A DNA stretch of 64,000 nt, from positions 1 to 64,000 of the forward strand of contig NZ_CP139972.1 of NCBI RefSeq assembly GCF_034424315.1. The letters run 5' to 3'. Positions 26,001 to 35,102 of this stretch are shown here, piece by piece. Source of the DNA: Chitinophaga sancti. GTDB taxonomy: Bacteria > Bacteroidota > Bacteroidia > Chitinophagales > Chitinophagaceae. A program made the position numbers and the translations under genes. The first letter of the stretch is position 1, and each line of letters begins with the position of its first letter. The notes under the pieces were generated by a model that worked only from the letters and a program-made list of their open reading frames with translations, had not been told where the DNA came from and did no database searches.

Positions 26001-28879
26001 GCAATTGTGGCAGCGGCTGGCCGGGTAATAGTAATATTGGTGGTGGTTTGAAAGCCCGGGCAGGGTGGGGCGGCGGCAATGGTATAAGTAACGGTATAAG
26101 TTCCCGGAGTACTGGCTGATGGGATAATTGCACCAGTGGCGGCATTGATGCTTAATCCCGCAGGCGCACTGTAAGTACCACCGCTGCTGCCTGTTTGTGT
26201 CACTGCCTGTGTTGTACTGAGGTCTCCGCAATAAGGACTACCTGCATATAAGATGCTGGCATTAGGTGTACTACTGACAGTCACAGTAGTCATACTAATG
26301 AAATTGGTACATCCACCGCTGCCTGTCAAAGTATACCTGATTGTATAAGTTCCTGGACTGGCACCTGCGGGGGAGAGTGTACCTGTTACAGGATCTATAT
26401 TCATGTCTGAAGGCATAATACTATAGGTGCCACCAGGATCTCCGGTTTTCGAAACATTTACGGGGGCACTGCCGCTTGTATTACACAAGCTTGCCGGGCT
26501 GTAACTAATCGTTGCTGTTGGTGCTTTGGTGATCGTAACAGTTGCGGTGGTATGAAAAGCCGGACAAGGTGCTGCCGCGGCAATATCATATGTCACGGTA
26601 TAGGTTCCCGGCGTACTGCTGGCTGGTGTGATGGCTCCTGTCGATGCATTGATCGTCAACCCTGTGGACGCAGCAAATACCCCCCCGGTACTGCCATTAA
26701 TAGTAGCTGCTGTCACGCCATCAGATGCACACATCGCGGGATAACTGATCGTTGCAGCAGGTGTGCCATTGATGGATACAGTGGTGGTAGCGACTACACT
26801 CGCGCAACCACCGGAACCAGGCAGGGTGTACCTGATTGTATAGGTGCCCGGTGTGCTGGCGGCCGGTGTGATTGTACCTGTGGTTGTATTGATTATTAAA
26901 CCTGCGGGTGCACTATATGTACCTCCCGGGCTACCTGCCAGTGTTACATTGACCGGGGGGCTCCCCGCTCCATTGCAGAGGGTAGCTGGTGAATAACTGA
27001 TGGTGGCTGTTGGTGCCGGGTTCACATTAACGGTAATGGCTACCCTCTGACTTTCACCACAGCCATTGCGCTGGCTTACATAATAAGTAGTGGTGCCAGG
27101 TGTTGCTGTAGCGGGCACCGGTGCTCCTGCTAACAATGTACCGCCTGCATCATACCAGCTTAAACCTGTGCCGCTGGCGGTCAGGGCGCTGGCTGCCTGA
27201 CCCTGGCAGTAATTAACTGGTGTGTTTACAACAGGAGCTACAGGTGTAGTGCCAATCGTGACGACTATTTCTGCTTTCGGCCCTTCGCAATTAGAAATTG
27301 TCTGTGTAACGAAATAAGAGATACTTCCTGCTGCTGCAGTCGATGGGATTGGTGCTGCAGGCAATAAAGTACCACCTGCTGCATACCATTTTAAGCCTGT
27401 ACCTGTCGCTGTTAAAGGTGCGGCTGTGGCCCCCTGGCAGAGGGATACGGGACTTGTTACTATGGGGCTTGCCGGCAATGCATTCACGGTGACAACAAGC
27501 GGTGCTTTGGGACTTTCACATTGCCCTGGAAGTGTCTGGGTGACATAATAAGTTGTACTGCCAGGGAAGTTAGTTGCAGGAGTAGGTGGATTCGCTAATA
27601 GGTTTCCTCCCGATGTATACCATTTTATATTGGTACCTGTTGCTGTCAATGGAGTGGCAGTTGCACCCTGGCAATAGAAGATCGGTGTTGTGACCAAAGG
27701 TGCCGGTGAAATCGGCAATATTGTAATATTAATCGACTTTGTATCCGTGCCACAGGTGATACTTGTCGCATTTAACGTGATTGTATAATTACCTGGTGCA
27801 GCATATTTATGACAACCCGGATCGCGTAGCGTTGACTTAAATCCATCTCCAAAATTCCATTCATACTCGGTGTTCGAACTACAACTATTTCCACTCGTAC
27901 CGGTACTTGTTTTATTGGTTATACATACATTGTCATCCAGGCAAAATGTATTTTTGACAACTGAAAAATCTGCTACAGGTTTAGAGCGTATCACGATCTG
28001 GTTCAGCGTATAGGTAGTCGTATAACATGCATTTCTTGCATATAAAGTAGCTGTGAAATCTGCTTTGGGGCAGGAAGATCTGTTATAGGTATGAGAGATC
28101 CTGAATATGGTATTTGTGGTGTTCAATGGATGGGGCAAAACGATCTGCGGTGTGCCATCTCCATAGTCTAATATATACTCTGTTCCTGGGGAGTTATTGA
28201 ACCAGTTACCAATCTGGAATTCTACGGGTGAGGGAGCACAGAGGCCGGTAGTAGAAGTGGTGGTTGTAATACTTGCTATTGGGTTTTGGCCATTATAAAA
28301 CTGGTAGGTGGTAGTCTTCTCACAACCATTGGGAGGGGTGATCTTAAGCGTCACAACAAAATAGCCCTGTGAACTGAATGCATGCGTGATTTGTGCGCCG
28401 AAAGCCCAGTCAACCTGTGTAAATACAGGGCTGCCATCTCCCCAGTTGATCTCGTAGTTGTTACCCGTGCCTGTGACGATAGAGGTATTCTGCACTTTTA
28501 AAGTGTAGTGTATATTACCGTTACAGTTAGTAAAAGGCGCATCGAGTGTACTGATGTCTTGTAAAGATGGTTTCGGTGAGGGCTGTATGGTAATGATGCC
28601 TCCATTGATAGCGTCTACGATCACCGGGCCACTGTTGGCATCTTCTGCCACGGTAGCTGTGATGCTGGTAGGACTGTTGATAACGAAGCTGGATGCTGGT
28701 TGTGTACCGAGGGTAACGCTTGTAACCCCGGTGAAATTGGTACCGGTAATAGAGACCTGGTACCCCTGGCAGGCAGATGCAGGGGTAAAAGAAGTAATGG
28801 TTGGAGAGGGAGGAGATTGCGCAAATACGGATATGGTTATTAAAAAGAAAAAGAGGAACAAGGCTCTACGGGGCATCAT
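23099..28879 (-). CDS. Giant repeat surface protein with type B (CHU_C-like) T9SS sorting domain
   Basis: 1926 residues. Signal peptide MMPRRALFLFFFLITISVFA; an IPT/TIG domain at about 27-95 (TITSFTPASACQGYQVSITG); PKD-like domains at about 105-395 (YEINWGDGSPVFTQ, YEWNFGDGFKS); four Ig-like modules of the VTVNALPASPIVTSPVSLCQG kind at about 395-690; then a long array of about 84-residue modules in pairs, up to 168-residue near-identical repeats; further Ig-like modules; and a C-terminal gliding-motility-type sorting domain (VFVPNAFTPDGLPENR, FNRWGRVMYERSN, GVYIYTVEV). Such proteins are exported by the type IX system and act as adhesins. It is read together with its PorP/SprF partner. No catalytic domain is seen. 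Confidence 0.92.
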   Translation of the reverse strand: MMPRRALFLFFFLITISVFAQSPPSPTITSFTPASACQGYQVSITGTNFTGVTSVTLGTQPASSFVINSPTSITATVAEDANSGPVIVDAINGGIITIQPSPKPSLQDISTLDAPFTNCNGNIHYTLKVQNTSIVTGTGNNYEINWGDGSPVFTQVDWAFGAQITHAFSSQGYFVVTLKITPPNGCEKTTTYQFYNGQNPIASITTTTSTTGLCAPSPVEFQIGNWFNNSPGTEYILDYGDGTPQIVLPHPLNTTNTIFRISHTYNRSSCPKADFTATLYARNACYTTTYTLNQIVIRSKPVADFSVVKNTFCLDDNVCITNKTSTGTSGNSCSSNTEYEWNFGDGFKSTLRDPGCHKYAAPGNYTITLNATSITCGTDTKSINITILPISPAPLVTTPIFYCQGATATPLTATGTNIKWYTSGGNLLANPPTPATNFPGSTTYYVTQTLPGQCESPKAPLVVTVNALPASPIVTSPVSLCQGATAAPLTATGTGLKWYAAGGTLLPAAPIPSTAAAGSISYFVTQTISNCEGPKAEIVVTIGTTPVAPVVNTPVNYCQGQAASALTASGTGLSWYDAGGTLLAGAPVPATATPGTTTYYVSQRNGCGESQRVAITVNVNPAPTATISYSPATLCNGAGSPPVNVTLAGSPGGTYSAPAGLIINTTTGTITPAASTPGTYTIRYTLPGSGGCASVVATTTVSINGTPAATISYPAMCASDGVTAATINGSTGGVFAASTGLTINASTGAITPASSTPGTYTVTYDIAAAAPCPAFHTTATVTITKAPTATISYSPASLCNTSGSAPVNVSKTGDPGGTYSIMPSDMNIDPVTGTLSPAGASPGTYTIRYTLTGSGGCTNFISMTTVTVSSTPNASILYAGSPYCGDLSTTQAVTQTGSSGGTYSAPAGLSINAATGAIIPSASTPGTYTVTYTIAAAPPCPGFQTTTNITITRPAAATIAYPPAVLCNTSSSAAVNVTRNGDAGGAYSISPAGMTIDPTTGALSPAGASPGIYTITYTLPGSGGCNTVTASTTVTVNSTPFASISYNGSPFCGNVNIPQAVTQVGTPGGTFSAPAGLTINAATGATTPASSTPGTYTVTYTIAAAPPCPGFQTTTNITITRPPAATIAYTPAILCNTSSSAAVNVTRNGDAGGAYSISPAGMTIDPTTGALSPAGASPGIYTITYTLPGSGGCSNVTATTTVTVNNTPTATISYNGSPFCSNMNTPQAVSQAGTPGGTFSAPAGLSINATTGAIIPSASTPGTYTVTYTIAPAPPCPGFQTTTSITIYESPLISFPVPDQEVCSNQSATFTPASSVPNTNYSWAVSGTLPANVTGISSGNFTGNLSLLYINKGNSDVVITVRVIPYNPVQTTCAGAAYDLHLTVHPEVPAPVSSDVSTCMGAAAVTLQAMSLPGYSIRWYDAQQTLLPAAPVIPTSDSVRLQYYVNQRSSFGCEGPKVSVIAIVHPTLKITGADFSNPTACGVPSGTIVLQTSDLNDQVVPNVPVIVHYKKFQTDLVTSGFTDSNGRITLPLTAGSYTGFYAESTGGCTTAHLNDVFVLKDPDPPAKPVAGYNPPICSETPLTLTALSATNPQDGEIKYVWAGPAFGPYPDTVNNTVVTFPSASVADAGTYVVYATQHNCISDADSFIVVINRSPSKPVISTRNPLCVGDELYLSASSSIGDNSTLTYLWTGPGRGFPVNGTHAGIDKVALTDAGRYTIIVTSSETGCTSTTDTLIEIGNYPIIKFATDTLILPTGFKITLDPAIQNATEPGILPMQNYTWSPADDLTCNDALCDKPILTVKNDACYAVKATNVYGCSDSDTICVRAFCKDAQVFVPNAFTPDGLPENRILMVRASGIATVKSFRIFNRWGRVMYERSNFAPNSSEYGWNGYINGKKADTGVYIYTVEVICENGTPYTLKGNVTLF
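25023..26530 (-). repeat. 504-bp tandem repeats inside the giant surface protein gene
   Basis: The DNA repeats with a period of exactly 504 bp (168 codons): the same block begins near 25023, 25527 and 26031. The first two units and the start of the third are nearly identical at DNA level, the outer ones more diverged. Each unit encodes two Ig-like modules. The in-frame period and high identity point to recent duplication or gene conversion, and copy number may differ between strains. Confidence 0.85.
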
Positions 28880-29018
28880 ATAGGGAAACTGATTTAAGGT
28901 ATGTTGCTAAAGGTCAACTAGGATAACAAGGTGACCGGCGGAATTGTTCAGTATATGAAAGTTAATTATTGTTGAAGTGTGATATAATCATATAACTTTA
29001 TTGGTTTTAAAAAGGAAG

Positions 29019-29429
29019 ATGTTAGTCACCTTATTATTAGGGTATTTGTCTATGAAGATGGATACACTGCCGATAGGCAATTGCAAATTGGAAAGGGATC
29101 GGATACTGGAGGAGTGGGTGGTGCGGGAACCTGAAGTGGCGCCTGTTTTTCCGGGTGGGCAGGATTCCCTGATCAGCTTTTTTTCCAGGAATTTACATAT
29201 CCCTTACCGGGAGGATATTGAGCAGCCATATTATGCATCAAGTTTTCCAATGTTTGTGATAGATACAAGTGGATATATCAAAAAGATAGGATTCATGAGT
29301 TATCGTAATCCGTACACCTTGCTGGATAGTGCCGTGCAGAAGGTGATTGTGAAGATGCCACAGTGGAAGCCGGGGATGTGTAATGGGGTGAAGGTGCCCG
29401 TGTTGTTTATGTTACCCGTGAGGTTGTAA
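29019..29429 (+). CDS. Small exported protein with TonB C-terminal-like domain
   Basis: 136 residues from the ATG at 29019 (MLVTLLLGYLSMKMD); an in-frame TTG upstream is less likely. After a short hydrophobic start, residues 40-136 fit the TonB C-terminal fold found in many Bacteroidota proteins: PVFPGGQDSLISFFSRNL, then FVIDTSGYIKKIGF, VQKVIVKMPQWKPGMCNGV and a final strand VPVLFMLPVRL. It lacks the proline-rich spanner and a typical TonB anchor, so it is unlikely to be an energy transducer; it may be a free periplasmic domain. Single gene. Confidence 0.65.
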   Translation: MLVTLLLGYLSMKMDTLPIGNCKLERDRILEEWVVREPEVAPVFPGGQDSLISFFSRNLHIPYREDIEQPYYASSFPMFVIDTSGYIKKIGFMSYRNPYTLLDSAVQKVIVKMPQWKPGMCNGVKVPVLFMLPVRL

Positions 29430-29603
29430 TAAAACTTTCCCGGTTGGTGAGATCTTTTACAAAACCAGTCACTTTATATTTCCCCTTTCCTTCCATATCC
29501 ATTCTGATACTCCCCCTAATACTATTTTACCCTTTTTATTCCCATAACATTCCTTATTTTGCCAGCTTAATCAATTGTTACAGGGACGAAAGATAAACTA
29601 CGA

Positions 29604-31403
29604 ATGAGAAAACTAATTGTCATGAGCGCACTCGCGCTCCTCAGCTGTCAAATGGTACAGGCCCAGGTAAAGCACACCTTTGCCCTGTCCAGGAGTGAAT
29701 TCCTCCTCGATGGCAAACCTTACCAGATCATCAGTGGTGAATTACACCCTGCCCGTATTCCCAAAGAATACTGGCGTCACCGTATCCAGATGGCCAAAGC
29801 CATGGGTTGCAACACAATCGCTGCCTACGTATTCTGGAACTATCTCGAACAGGAAGAAGGCACTTTCGACTTTTCATCGGAAAACCGCAACGTTGCTGAA
29901 TTTATCAAAATCGCTCAGCAGGAAGGTCTGTGGGTGCTCCTCCGCCCGGGACCATACGTTTGCGGAGAATGGGAATTTGGTGGCTTACCACCTTACCTGC
30001 TCCGTACACCTGATATCAAAGTACGCTGTATGGATCCCCGCTACATGGCAGCCGTGGCGCGCTATGTAAAAGCCCTCAGCGAACAGGTGAAACCTCTCCT
30101 GGTAACCAACGGTGGTCCTATCCTGATGGTGCAGGTAGAGAACGAATATGGTAGCTATGCCAACGATAAACAATACCTCTACAAACTGAAGGAACTCTGG
30201 GAACAAAATGGGATCAATGTACCTTTCTACACTGCCGACGGTCCGGTAGATCCTTTGCTGGAAGCTGGCTCCGTACCAGGTGCTGCCATCGGTCTTGACT
30301 CCGGTGGTTCCGAAGGCGACTTCGATGCCGCTAAACGCCAGAACCCTGATGTACCTTCTTTCAGCAGTGAATCTTACCCAGGATGGTTAACACACTGGGG
30401 CGAGAAATTTGCACATCCTGATACCTCCGGTATCCTGAAAGAGGTAAGGTTCCTGCTCAATACCAATCGTTCTTTCAACCTCTATGTAATCCATGGTGGT
30501 ACGAACTTTGGGTACACTGCCGGTGCTAACTCCGGTGGCAAAGGGTATGAGCCGGACCTGACTACTTACGATTACGATGCGCCTATCAATGAACAGGGCG
30601 TTCCTACCGCAAAATACATGGCGCTGCGTAATCTCATCGCCAGCTATACGAAAAAGAAACTGCCAGCTATCCCGGCACCGATACCTGCTACCGTTGTGGC
30701 AAATTTCGAAGTAAAACCTTATGCCAGCGTGTGGGAAAACCTGCCCGCACCTGTAGCTTCTGTACAGCCTAAAACTTTTGAAGCTTATGGCCAGGACTAT
30801 GGTTTCATGGTTTACAAAACGAAACTGATCGGCCGTAAATATGGCACATTGAAAATTACTGACCTGCATGACTATGCCACCGTATTCCTGAATGGTAAAT
30901 ACGTAGGTAAAATAGATCGTCACCTGGGAGAAAACAGTATAAATCTGCCTAAGAGTGATGTGAAGGACCCGATCCTGGAAATCTTTGTAGAGGCAATGGG
31001 CCGAATCAACTTCGCGCAGGAACTCATCGACCGCAAGGGTATCACTGAGCGTGTAACCCTTGAAGGTATGACCCTGATGGACTGGCAGGTATACGGCGTA
31101 CCAATGAAAGATGGCTTCGTTTCAAAGCTGAAACCAGGTGCTGACACCAGCCGTCCTGGTATCTTCTTCAAAGCAACTTTCACAATGAACACCGTGGCTG
31201 ATACTTACCTGGACATGAGTAATTTCAAGAAAGGAATTGTATGGGTCAATGGCCATAACCTGGGTCGTTACTGGGAAATCGGTCCGCAGAAACGCCTGTA
31301 TTGCCCTGCTCCATGGCTGAAAAAAGGAGAGAATGAAATCGTGGTGTTTGATTTGTTGCAGACAAATGCAGCGACTATAGGTGGTACGAAAACTTTGGAA
31401 TAA
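29604..31403 (+). CDS. GH35 beta-galactosidase
   Basis: 599 residues, family 35 of glycoside hydrolases, releasing terminal beta-galactose. Signal peptide MRKLIVMSALALLSCQMVQA; the LLSC stretch could alternatively be a lipoprotein site. The barrel opens GKPYQIISGELHPARIPKEY W and holds the acid/base Glu181 in VENEYGSY and the nucleophile Glu256 in SSESYPGWL. A C-terminal beta-sandwich domain ends VWVNGHNLGRYWEIGPQKR. Length fits the short bacterial form. It is near GH97 and GH105 genes, so the region seems to serve plant-type polysaccharides, but these are separately transcribed. Exported to periplasm or surface. Confidence 0.93.
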   Translation: MRKLIVMSALALLSCQMVQAQVKHTFALSRSEFLLDGKPYQIISGELHPARIPKEYWRHRIQMAKAMGCNTIAAYVFWNYLEQEEGTFDFSSENRNVAEFIKIAQQEGLWVLLRPGPYVCGEWEFGGLPPYLLRTPDIKVRCMDPRYMAAVARYVKALSEQVKPLLVTNGGPILMVQVENEYGSYANDKQYLYKLKELWEQNGINVPFYTADGPVDPLLEAGSVPGAAIGLDSGGSEGDFDAAKRQNPDVPSFSSESYPGWLTHWGEKFAHPDTSGILKEVRFLLNTNRSFNLYVIHGGTNFGYTAGANSGGKGYEPDLTTYDYDAPINEQGVPTAKYMALRNLIASYTKKKLPAIPAPIPATVVANFEVKPYASVWENLPAPVASVQPKTFEAYGQDYGFMVYKTKLIGRKYGTLKITDLHDYATVFLNGKYVGKIDRHLGENSINLPKSDVKDPILEIFVEAMGRINFAQELIDRKGITERVTLEGMTLMDWQVYGVPMKDGFVSKLKPGADTSRPGIFFKATFTMNTVADTYLDMSNFKKGIVWVNGHNLGRYWEIGPQKRLYCPAPWLKKGENEIVVFDLLQTNAATIGGTKTLE

Positions 31404-31461
31404 AATGCAATATTCATGAAAGACGGAATTCACCAACGGGAATGAAAACCGCTTTCAGAAG

Positions 31462-31497
31462 AAAAGGCCGGCTCTTTCAACAGAACCGGCCTTTTTA
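31462..31497. terminator. Bidirectional terminator between GH35 and GH97 genes
   Basis: AAAGGCCGG and CCGGCCTTT pair with a loop of about 13 nt; T-runs follow on both strands. It serves the converging genes. Confidence 0.88.
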
Positions 31498-31590
31498 AAA
31501 TTATAGGTAACGGAAGTCATTCCGTTAATCAATTAAGAAATCTTTTCAATTAATAAGTAAAGAAATCATTCTGCATAATCAGCCACGAAC

Positions 31591-33513
31591 TCATTTCGTC
31601 AACCTGATCACAAATCCACCTCCCTGCGCCAGCTTCAGCGGCAAATGCGCCCCATTTGCTATCGCTCTCTTCTCCAGTTTAAAATCCTTCGCATTCCTGT
31701 CCGCATTCAGCCCATCCTTCCACAACTCCATCTGGTATGTACCCACCGGTAAAAATGACAGATCCACATTCACCTCTCTCGCCTCCCAGTTCGTCATGCC
31801 CGCTATATACCAATCCCCATTTAATGCCTGTCTTGCCATCACCACATATTCGCCTATCTTCGCCTGCAATGGTATCGTCCTGGCCCATTCCACAGGTACC
31901 TTACTCAGCAACTCCATGGCCTCCGGTTCACGTATATAATGCGTAGGTATATCGCACAACATCTGCAGGGGGCTTTCGAATATAACGTACATGGCTAACT
32001 GATTACACCTTGTGCCCAGCGTCATCGGCTCTGCCGGCTGTGCACTCCATGCATCTTTCTGTACATTCAGCATTCCACCCGGTGTAAAGTCCATCGGCCC
32101 CGCTGCCTGCCTGATAAAGGGCAGGGTAGTGGTATGTACAGGATCTATCTGGTTCCCAAATTTACTGTTCTCATTCCCCAACACACCTTCTGATGTCAGT
32201 ACATTCGGATGCGTACGCAACCAACCAATTGGTTTATACGCCCCGTGAAAATCTACCAACAGATGACGCTTTGCCGCCTCTGTCGCTACCTTCTCATAAT
32301 ACGCCACCATCAGCTGGTCATCCCGCTGCATAAAATCCACCTTGATCCCCTTCACACCCCATGCAGCAAAGGTATCCAGCGCCGGTTGCATTTGTTGGTT
32401 CAATACCATCCAGCTGGTCCATAACAAGATATCTACATGACGTTTCTTTGCATACGCCACCAGTTCTTTTACATTGATATCCGGCACGAGGCTAAACAGG
32501 TCCGTGGTACTGCACCAGCCCTCATCCAGCAATACATATTCAATCCCGTTCTTTGCGGCAAAATCTATATAATACTTGTACGTATCATTATTGATTCCTG
32601 CCCTGAAATCTACATCATATACATTGTTGTAATGCCACCAATCCCACTGCACTTTCCCCGGCTTTACCCAGCTATAATCACCCTTTGCCTCCGGCGCTAC
32701 CTGGTACACCAGCTGATTCGTCAGCAGGTCGGCATCATTACGCGCAATCATTACCACTCTCCATGGGAACTCCTGCGGACCATTTAAATCAGCAATATAA
32801 TCCTGCCTGGATACTACCTGCTCATCCCTGTCTCCTGTTAATTTCAACTCCTTCGGATATTGTGGAAACACGGCGTGAATAGTATTCCCGCCACGTAACC
32901 ACATGCCCGCATAATGATACAGGCCGGATTCTGTAATGAGTAATTTCGTGCCATTCACTTCGAACAATGCCGGCAGACTTGCCAGTTTATTATCGCCTAT
33001 TTCACTAATGGTATAAGGAATGTATTTCCGCTCGTTATGAGAATAGAATCCATCCTCCTGCGGATACCAGGCTTTCCCGGCCTTGTCCATATTGAACTCC
33101 GCCTGCTCATCTTTTACCTTGTAAGCGCCTTTTTCGTGGCTGATCCAATGCCAGGCAATCCCATTATCATATGCCCGCCATTCGAGCGATAATACATTGC
33201 TAAAATCGATATGAAGCTCATTGTATCGATCCTCAATGACCGCCGTCTTTTGCTTCACAACAGGCGTGAGTTTGCCCTGATGCGAACTTTGTGTAGCCTT
33301 GCTTACCTTATAGTTACTGTTATTGAATGAAACCACGGATGAACCGATCAATGTCTTGTTATCCTGTGATACCGTGTAGGTGACTGTAGACCCGACAGCA
33401 ACGGTCAGTGTTACGGACTTGTCTGGAGAACGTAACGTAAATTTCTTTTGTGCATGAATGGCGGAGACACTCCCTAACAGGAATGTACATGCAAGCCATA
33501 GGTGGAATTTCAT
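31591..33513 (-). CDS. GH97 alpha-glycosidase, probably retaining alpha-galactosidase type
   Basis: 640 residues with signal peptide MKFHLWLACTFLLGSVSAIHA. The N-terminal beta-sandwich starts KKFTLRSPDKSVTLTV; the catalytic barrel shows WDWWHYNNVYDVDF, EYVLLDEGWC and GVKGIKVDFMQRDDQ. Asp393 in KVDF stands where retaining GH97 enzymes (the BtGH97b alpha-galactosidase group) have the nucleophile; the inverting SusB group lacks it. The acid/base candidate is Glu in LTSEGVLGNE. Two periplasmic-type domains and the C-terminal beta-sheet (GTYQMELWKDGLNADR) have the family layout. Family is certain; the galactosidase assignment is an inference supported by the GH35 neighbour. Confidence 0.92.
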   Translation of the reverse strand: MKFHLWLACTFLLGSVSAIHAQKKFTLRSPDKSVTLTVAVGSTVTYTVSQDNKTLIGSSVVSFNNSNYKVSKATQSSHQGKLTPVVKQKTAVIEDRYNELHIDFSNVLSLEWRAYDNGIAWHWISHEKGAYKVKDEQAEFNMDKAGKAWYPQEDGFYSHNERKYIPYTISEIGDNKLASLPALFEVNGTKLLITESGLYHYAGMWLRGGNTIHAVFPQYPKELKLTGDRDEQVVSRQDYIADLNGPQEFPWRVVMIARNDADLLTNQLVYQVAPEAKGDYSWVKPGKVQWDWWHYNNVYDVDFRAGINNDTYKYYIDFAAKNGIEYVLLDEGWCSTTDLFSLVPDINVKELVAYAKKRHVDILLWTSWMVLNQQMQPALDTFAAWGVKGIKVDFMQRDDQLMVAYYEKVATEAAKRHLLVDFHGAYKPIGWLRTHPNVLTSEGVLGNENSKFGNQIDPVHTTTLPFIRQAAGPMDFTPGGMLNVQKDAWSAQPAEPMTLGTRCNQLAMYVIFESPLQMLCDIPTHYIREPEAMELLSKVPVEWARTIPLQAKIGEYVVMARQALNGDWYIAGMTNWEAREVNVDLSFLPVGTYQMELWKDGLNADRNAKDFKLEKRAIANGAHLPLKLAQGGGFVIRLTK

Positions 33514-33645
33514 AATGAGACCTGAATTTTTTACAGGTTACAAGGTATAAAACAATGTGAGCAAATTCAAAAAAAAGAGAGGGAATAATTCGGTCCATGA
33601 ACTTCGCTCAATGGCCTGCAGCTAAGGATAAAAAGGTAACCCGAT

Positions 33646-33680
33646 AAAAAAGCCGCTACTGCCAATCGGCAACAGCGGCT
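33646..33680 (-). terminator. Terminator of the GH105 gene
   Basis: Outer stem AGCCGCT/AGCGGCT with inner TGCC/GGCA; a T-run follows on the minus strand. It lies 20 nt after the stop. Confidence 0.85.
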
Positions 33681-33699
33681 CCTGTGCATATAGATGCTA

Positions 33700-34830
33700 T
33701 TACTTGTCCAGCAGCAGGGCAGCCGTCCATAACACCGGTGCCTGACCTACCAGGCTCCCCGTCACTTTCTCCCTGTTGAGGTAATAATTTGGATCGTTTT
33801 TCTTTTTGGTTTCCTCACACACATCCTTCAGATCACCGGCTTCATTCAGGCCTTTTACAATCGCCATCCAGGCATTCCTGGCCAGCATGCCATAAGCGTC
33901 GTCCTCCAGCCATTTTCTTTTCACACCCATCACAAGTGCATAGGTAAACATTGCGCTCCCGGAATTTTCCGTCCAGGACTTTTCATCGTCAATGATCTGG
34001 CCCCATTTGTAATCAGGGGTCATGTACTGCTTCAGGGCAGCCATCATTTTCTTATAGCTGTCCAGGATGTGTGCACGGTTTGGATTCTCAGCAGGTAAGT
34101 AGTTGAGAATTAATGCCATGCTTGCTGCCGCCCAGCCATTGCCACGGCCCCAGTAAATAGGAACATCATTAGACTGGTTGAACAAGCCACCTGCCTGTTG
34201 TAAAGCATCTATGTATACGGTCAGCTCCGTCGCCGCCCTATTAATGTATTCTTTGGTACCGGTAGCCCTGAATGCCTGTGTCTGTACCAGGGTGAAAAGG
34301 AACATATCCTCCACCACCATACGTGACTGCCAGGAAAGGCCTCTGCCTGCTAATACCTGTTGTTCCGGTTTAGGACCCTCAGGCAGCTCCCACTGCTGGT
34401 CAGCAAAAGGCTTACCCACGTCCAGGTAACGGTTTTGGTTGGTTTGCAGATAGAGTTCCAGTGGAATTGCGCCAAATACGCTGTGCTCCATCATATCGGG
34501 AGCAGGCATCATGTGGTGTGCCTGTGCCACGAGTGGTTCATACCTGAGTGCCAGTTTTTCTACCAGCGCCTTGTCACTGGTCACTTTCGCCATCTGCAGG
34601 GCGCCGTACCAGGTCAGTACTTCAGGATAGGTAATGGAAGTTGGGGGCTCGGAAGAGCCAAAATTGTCAAAGTTAGATGCTACATAGTGATTAGCTACAT
34701 ATGGGCCAATAACGTTTGGCTCACTACCAAGGGGCCATTCCTTAAATATCTTCTGGCCAAATGTCCCTCCCAGATTCACGAACAACGCTACAGTAGCGAT
34801 CAAAACCCGGAATTGTGTTCGATAATTCAT
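33700..34830 (-). CDS. GH105/GH88-like unsaturated glucuronyl/rhamnogalacturonyl hydrolase
   Basis: 376 residues of the six-hairpin (alpha/alpha)6 barrel family that removes the unsaturated uronic acid left by polysaccharide lyases. Signal peptide MNYRTQFRVLIATVALFVNLGGTFG. Conserved segments are SRMVVEDMFLFTLVQ (with the Asp taken as general acid in YteR-like enzymes), IYWGRGNGWAAASMA, WTENSGSAMFTYAL and GQAPVLWTAALLL. The length is that of secreted GH105 proteins. Its action suggests pectin or rhamnogalacturonan side chains, in line with galactosidases nearby. No lyase is in the window. Confidence 0.88.
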   Translation of the reverse strand: MNYRTQFRVLIATVALFVNLGGTFGQKIFKEWPLGSEPNVIGPYVANHYVASNFDNFGSSEPPTSITYPEVLTWYGALQMAKVTSDKALVEKLALRYEPLVAQAHHMMPAPDMMEHSVFGAIPLELYLQTNQNRYLDVGKPFADQQWELPEGPKPEQQVLAGRGLSWQSRMVVEDMFLFTLVQTQAFRATGTKEYINRAATELTVYIDALQQAGGLFNQSNDVPIYWGRGNGWAAASMALILNYLPAENPNRAHILDSYKKMMAALKQYMTPDYKWGQIIDDEKSWTENSGSAMFTYALVMGVKRKWLEDDAYGMLARNAWMAIVKGLNEAGDLKDVCEETKKKNDPNYYLNREKVTGSLVGQAPVLWTAALLLDK

Positions 34831-35102
34831 ATATGATGAATGTTATAGGGTAGCAAATAATACATGTTTTGATGTAAAATTTGCCTAAAGTAATATTTAA
34901 AAATTTGTAATGCAATATTTTGTCTCCGATATTTTTAGGAGAATGACGGAATTTAACCTCACAGCTGGCATTTTGCCTATTCCCCTCGTATAGATGTTGC
35001 TACTCATTTAGTTGGCCTCCTCCAAACTTGCTATTCTCCCCCAAAATTCTTAACTTAGAAATAAAGCAGTACTCCATTCTTCACCTCCTAAATCTCCTCG
35101 TT

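Noticed and set aside
25023..26530. Repeats considered as CRISPR or non-coding satellite
   Set aside because: The 504-bp units are in-frame coding DNA of Ig-like modules with an uninterrupted reading frame; no short spaced repeats.
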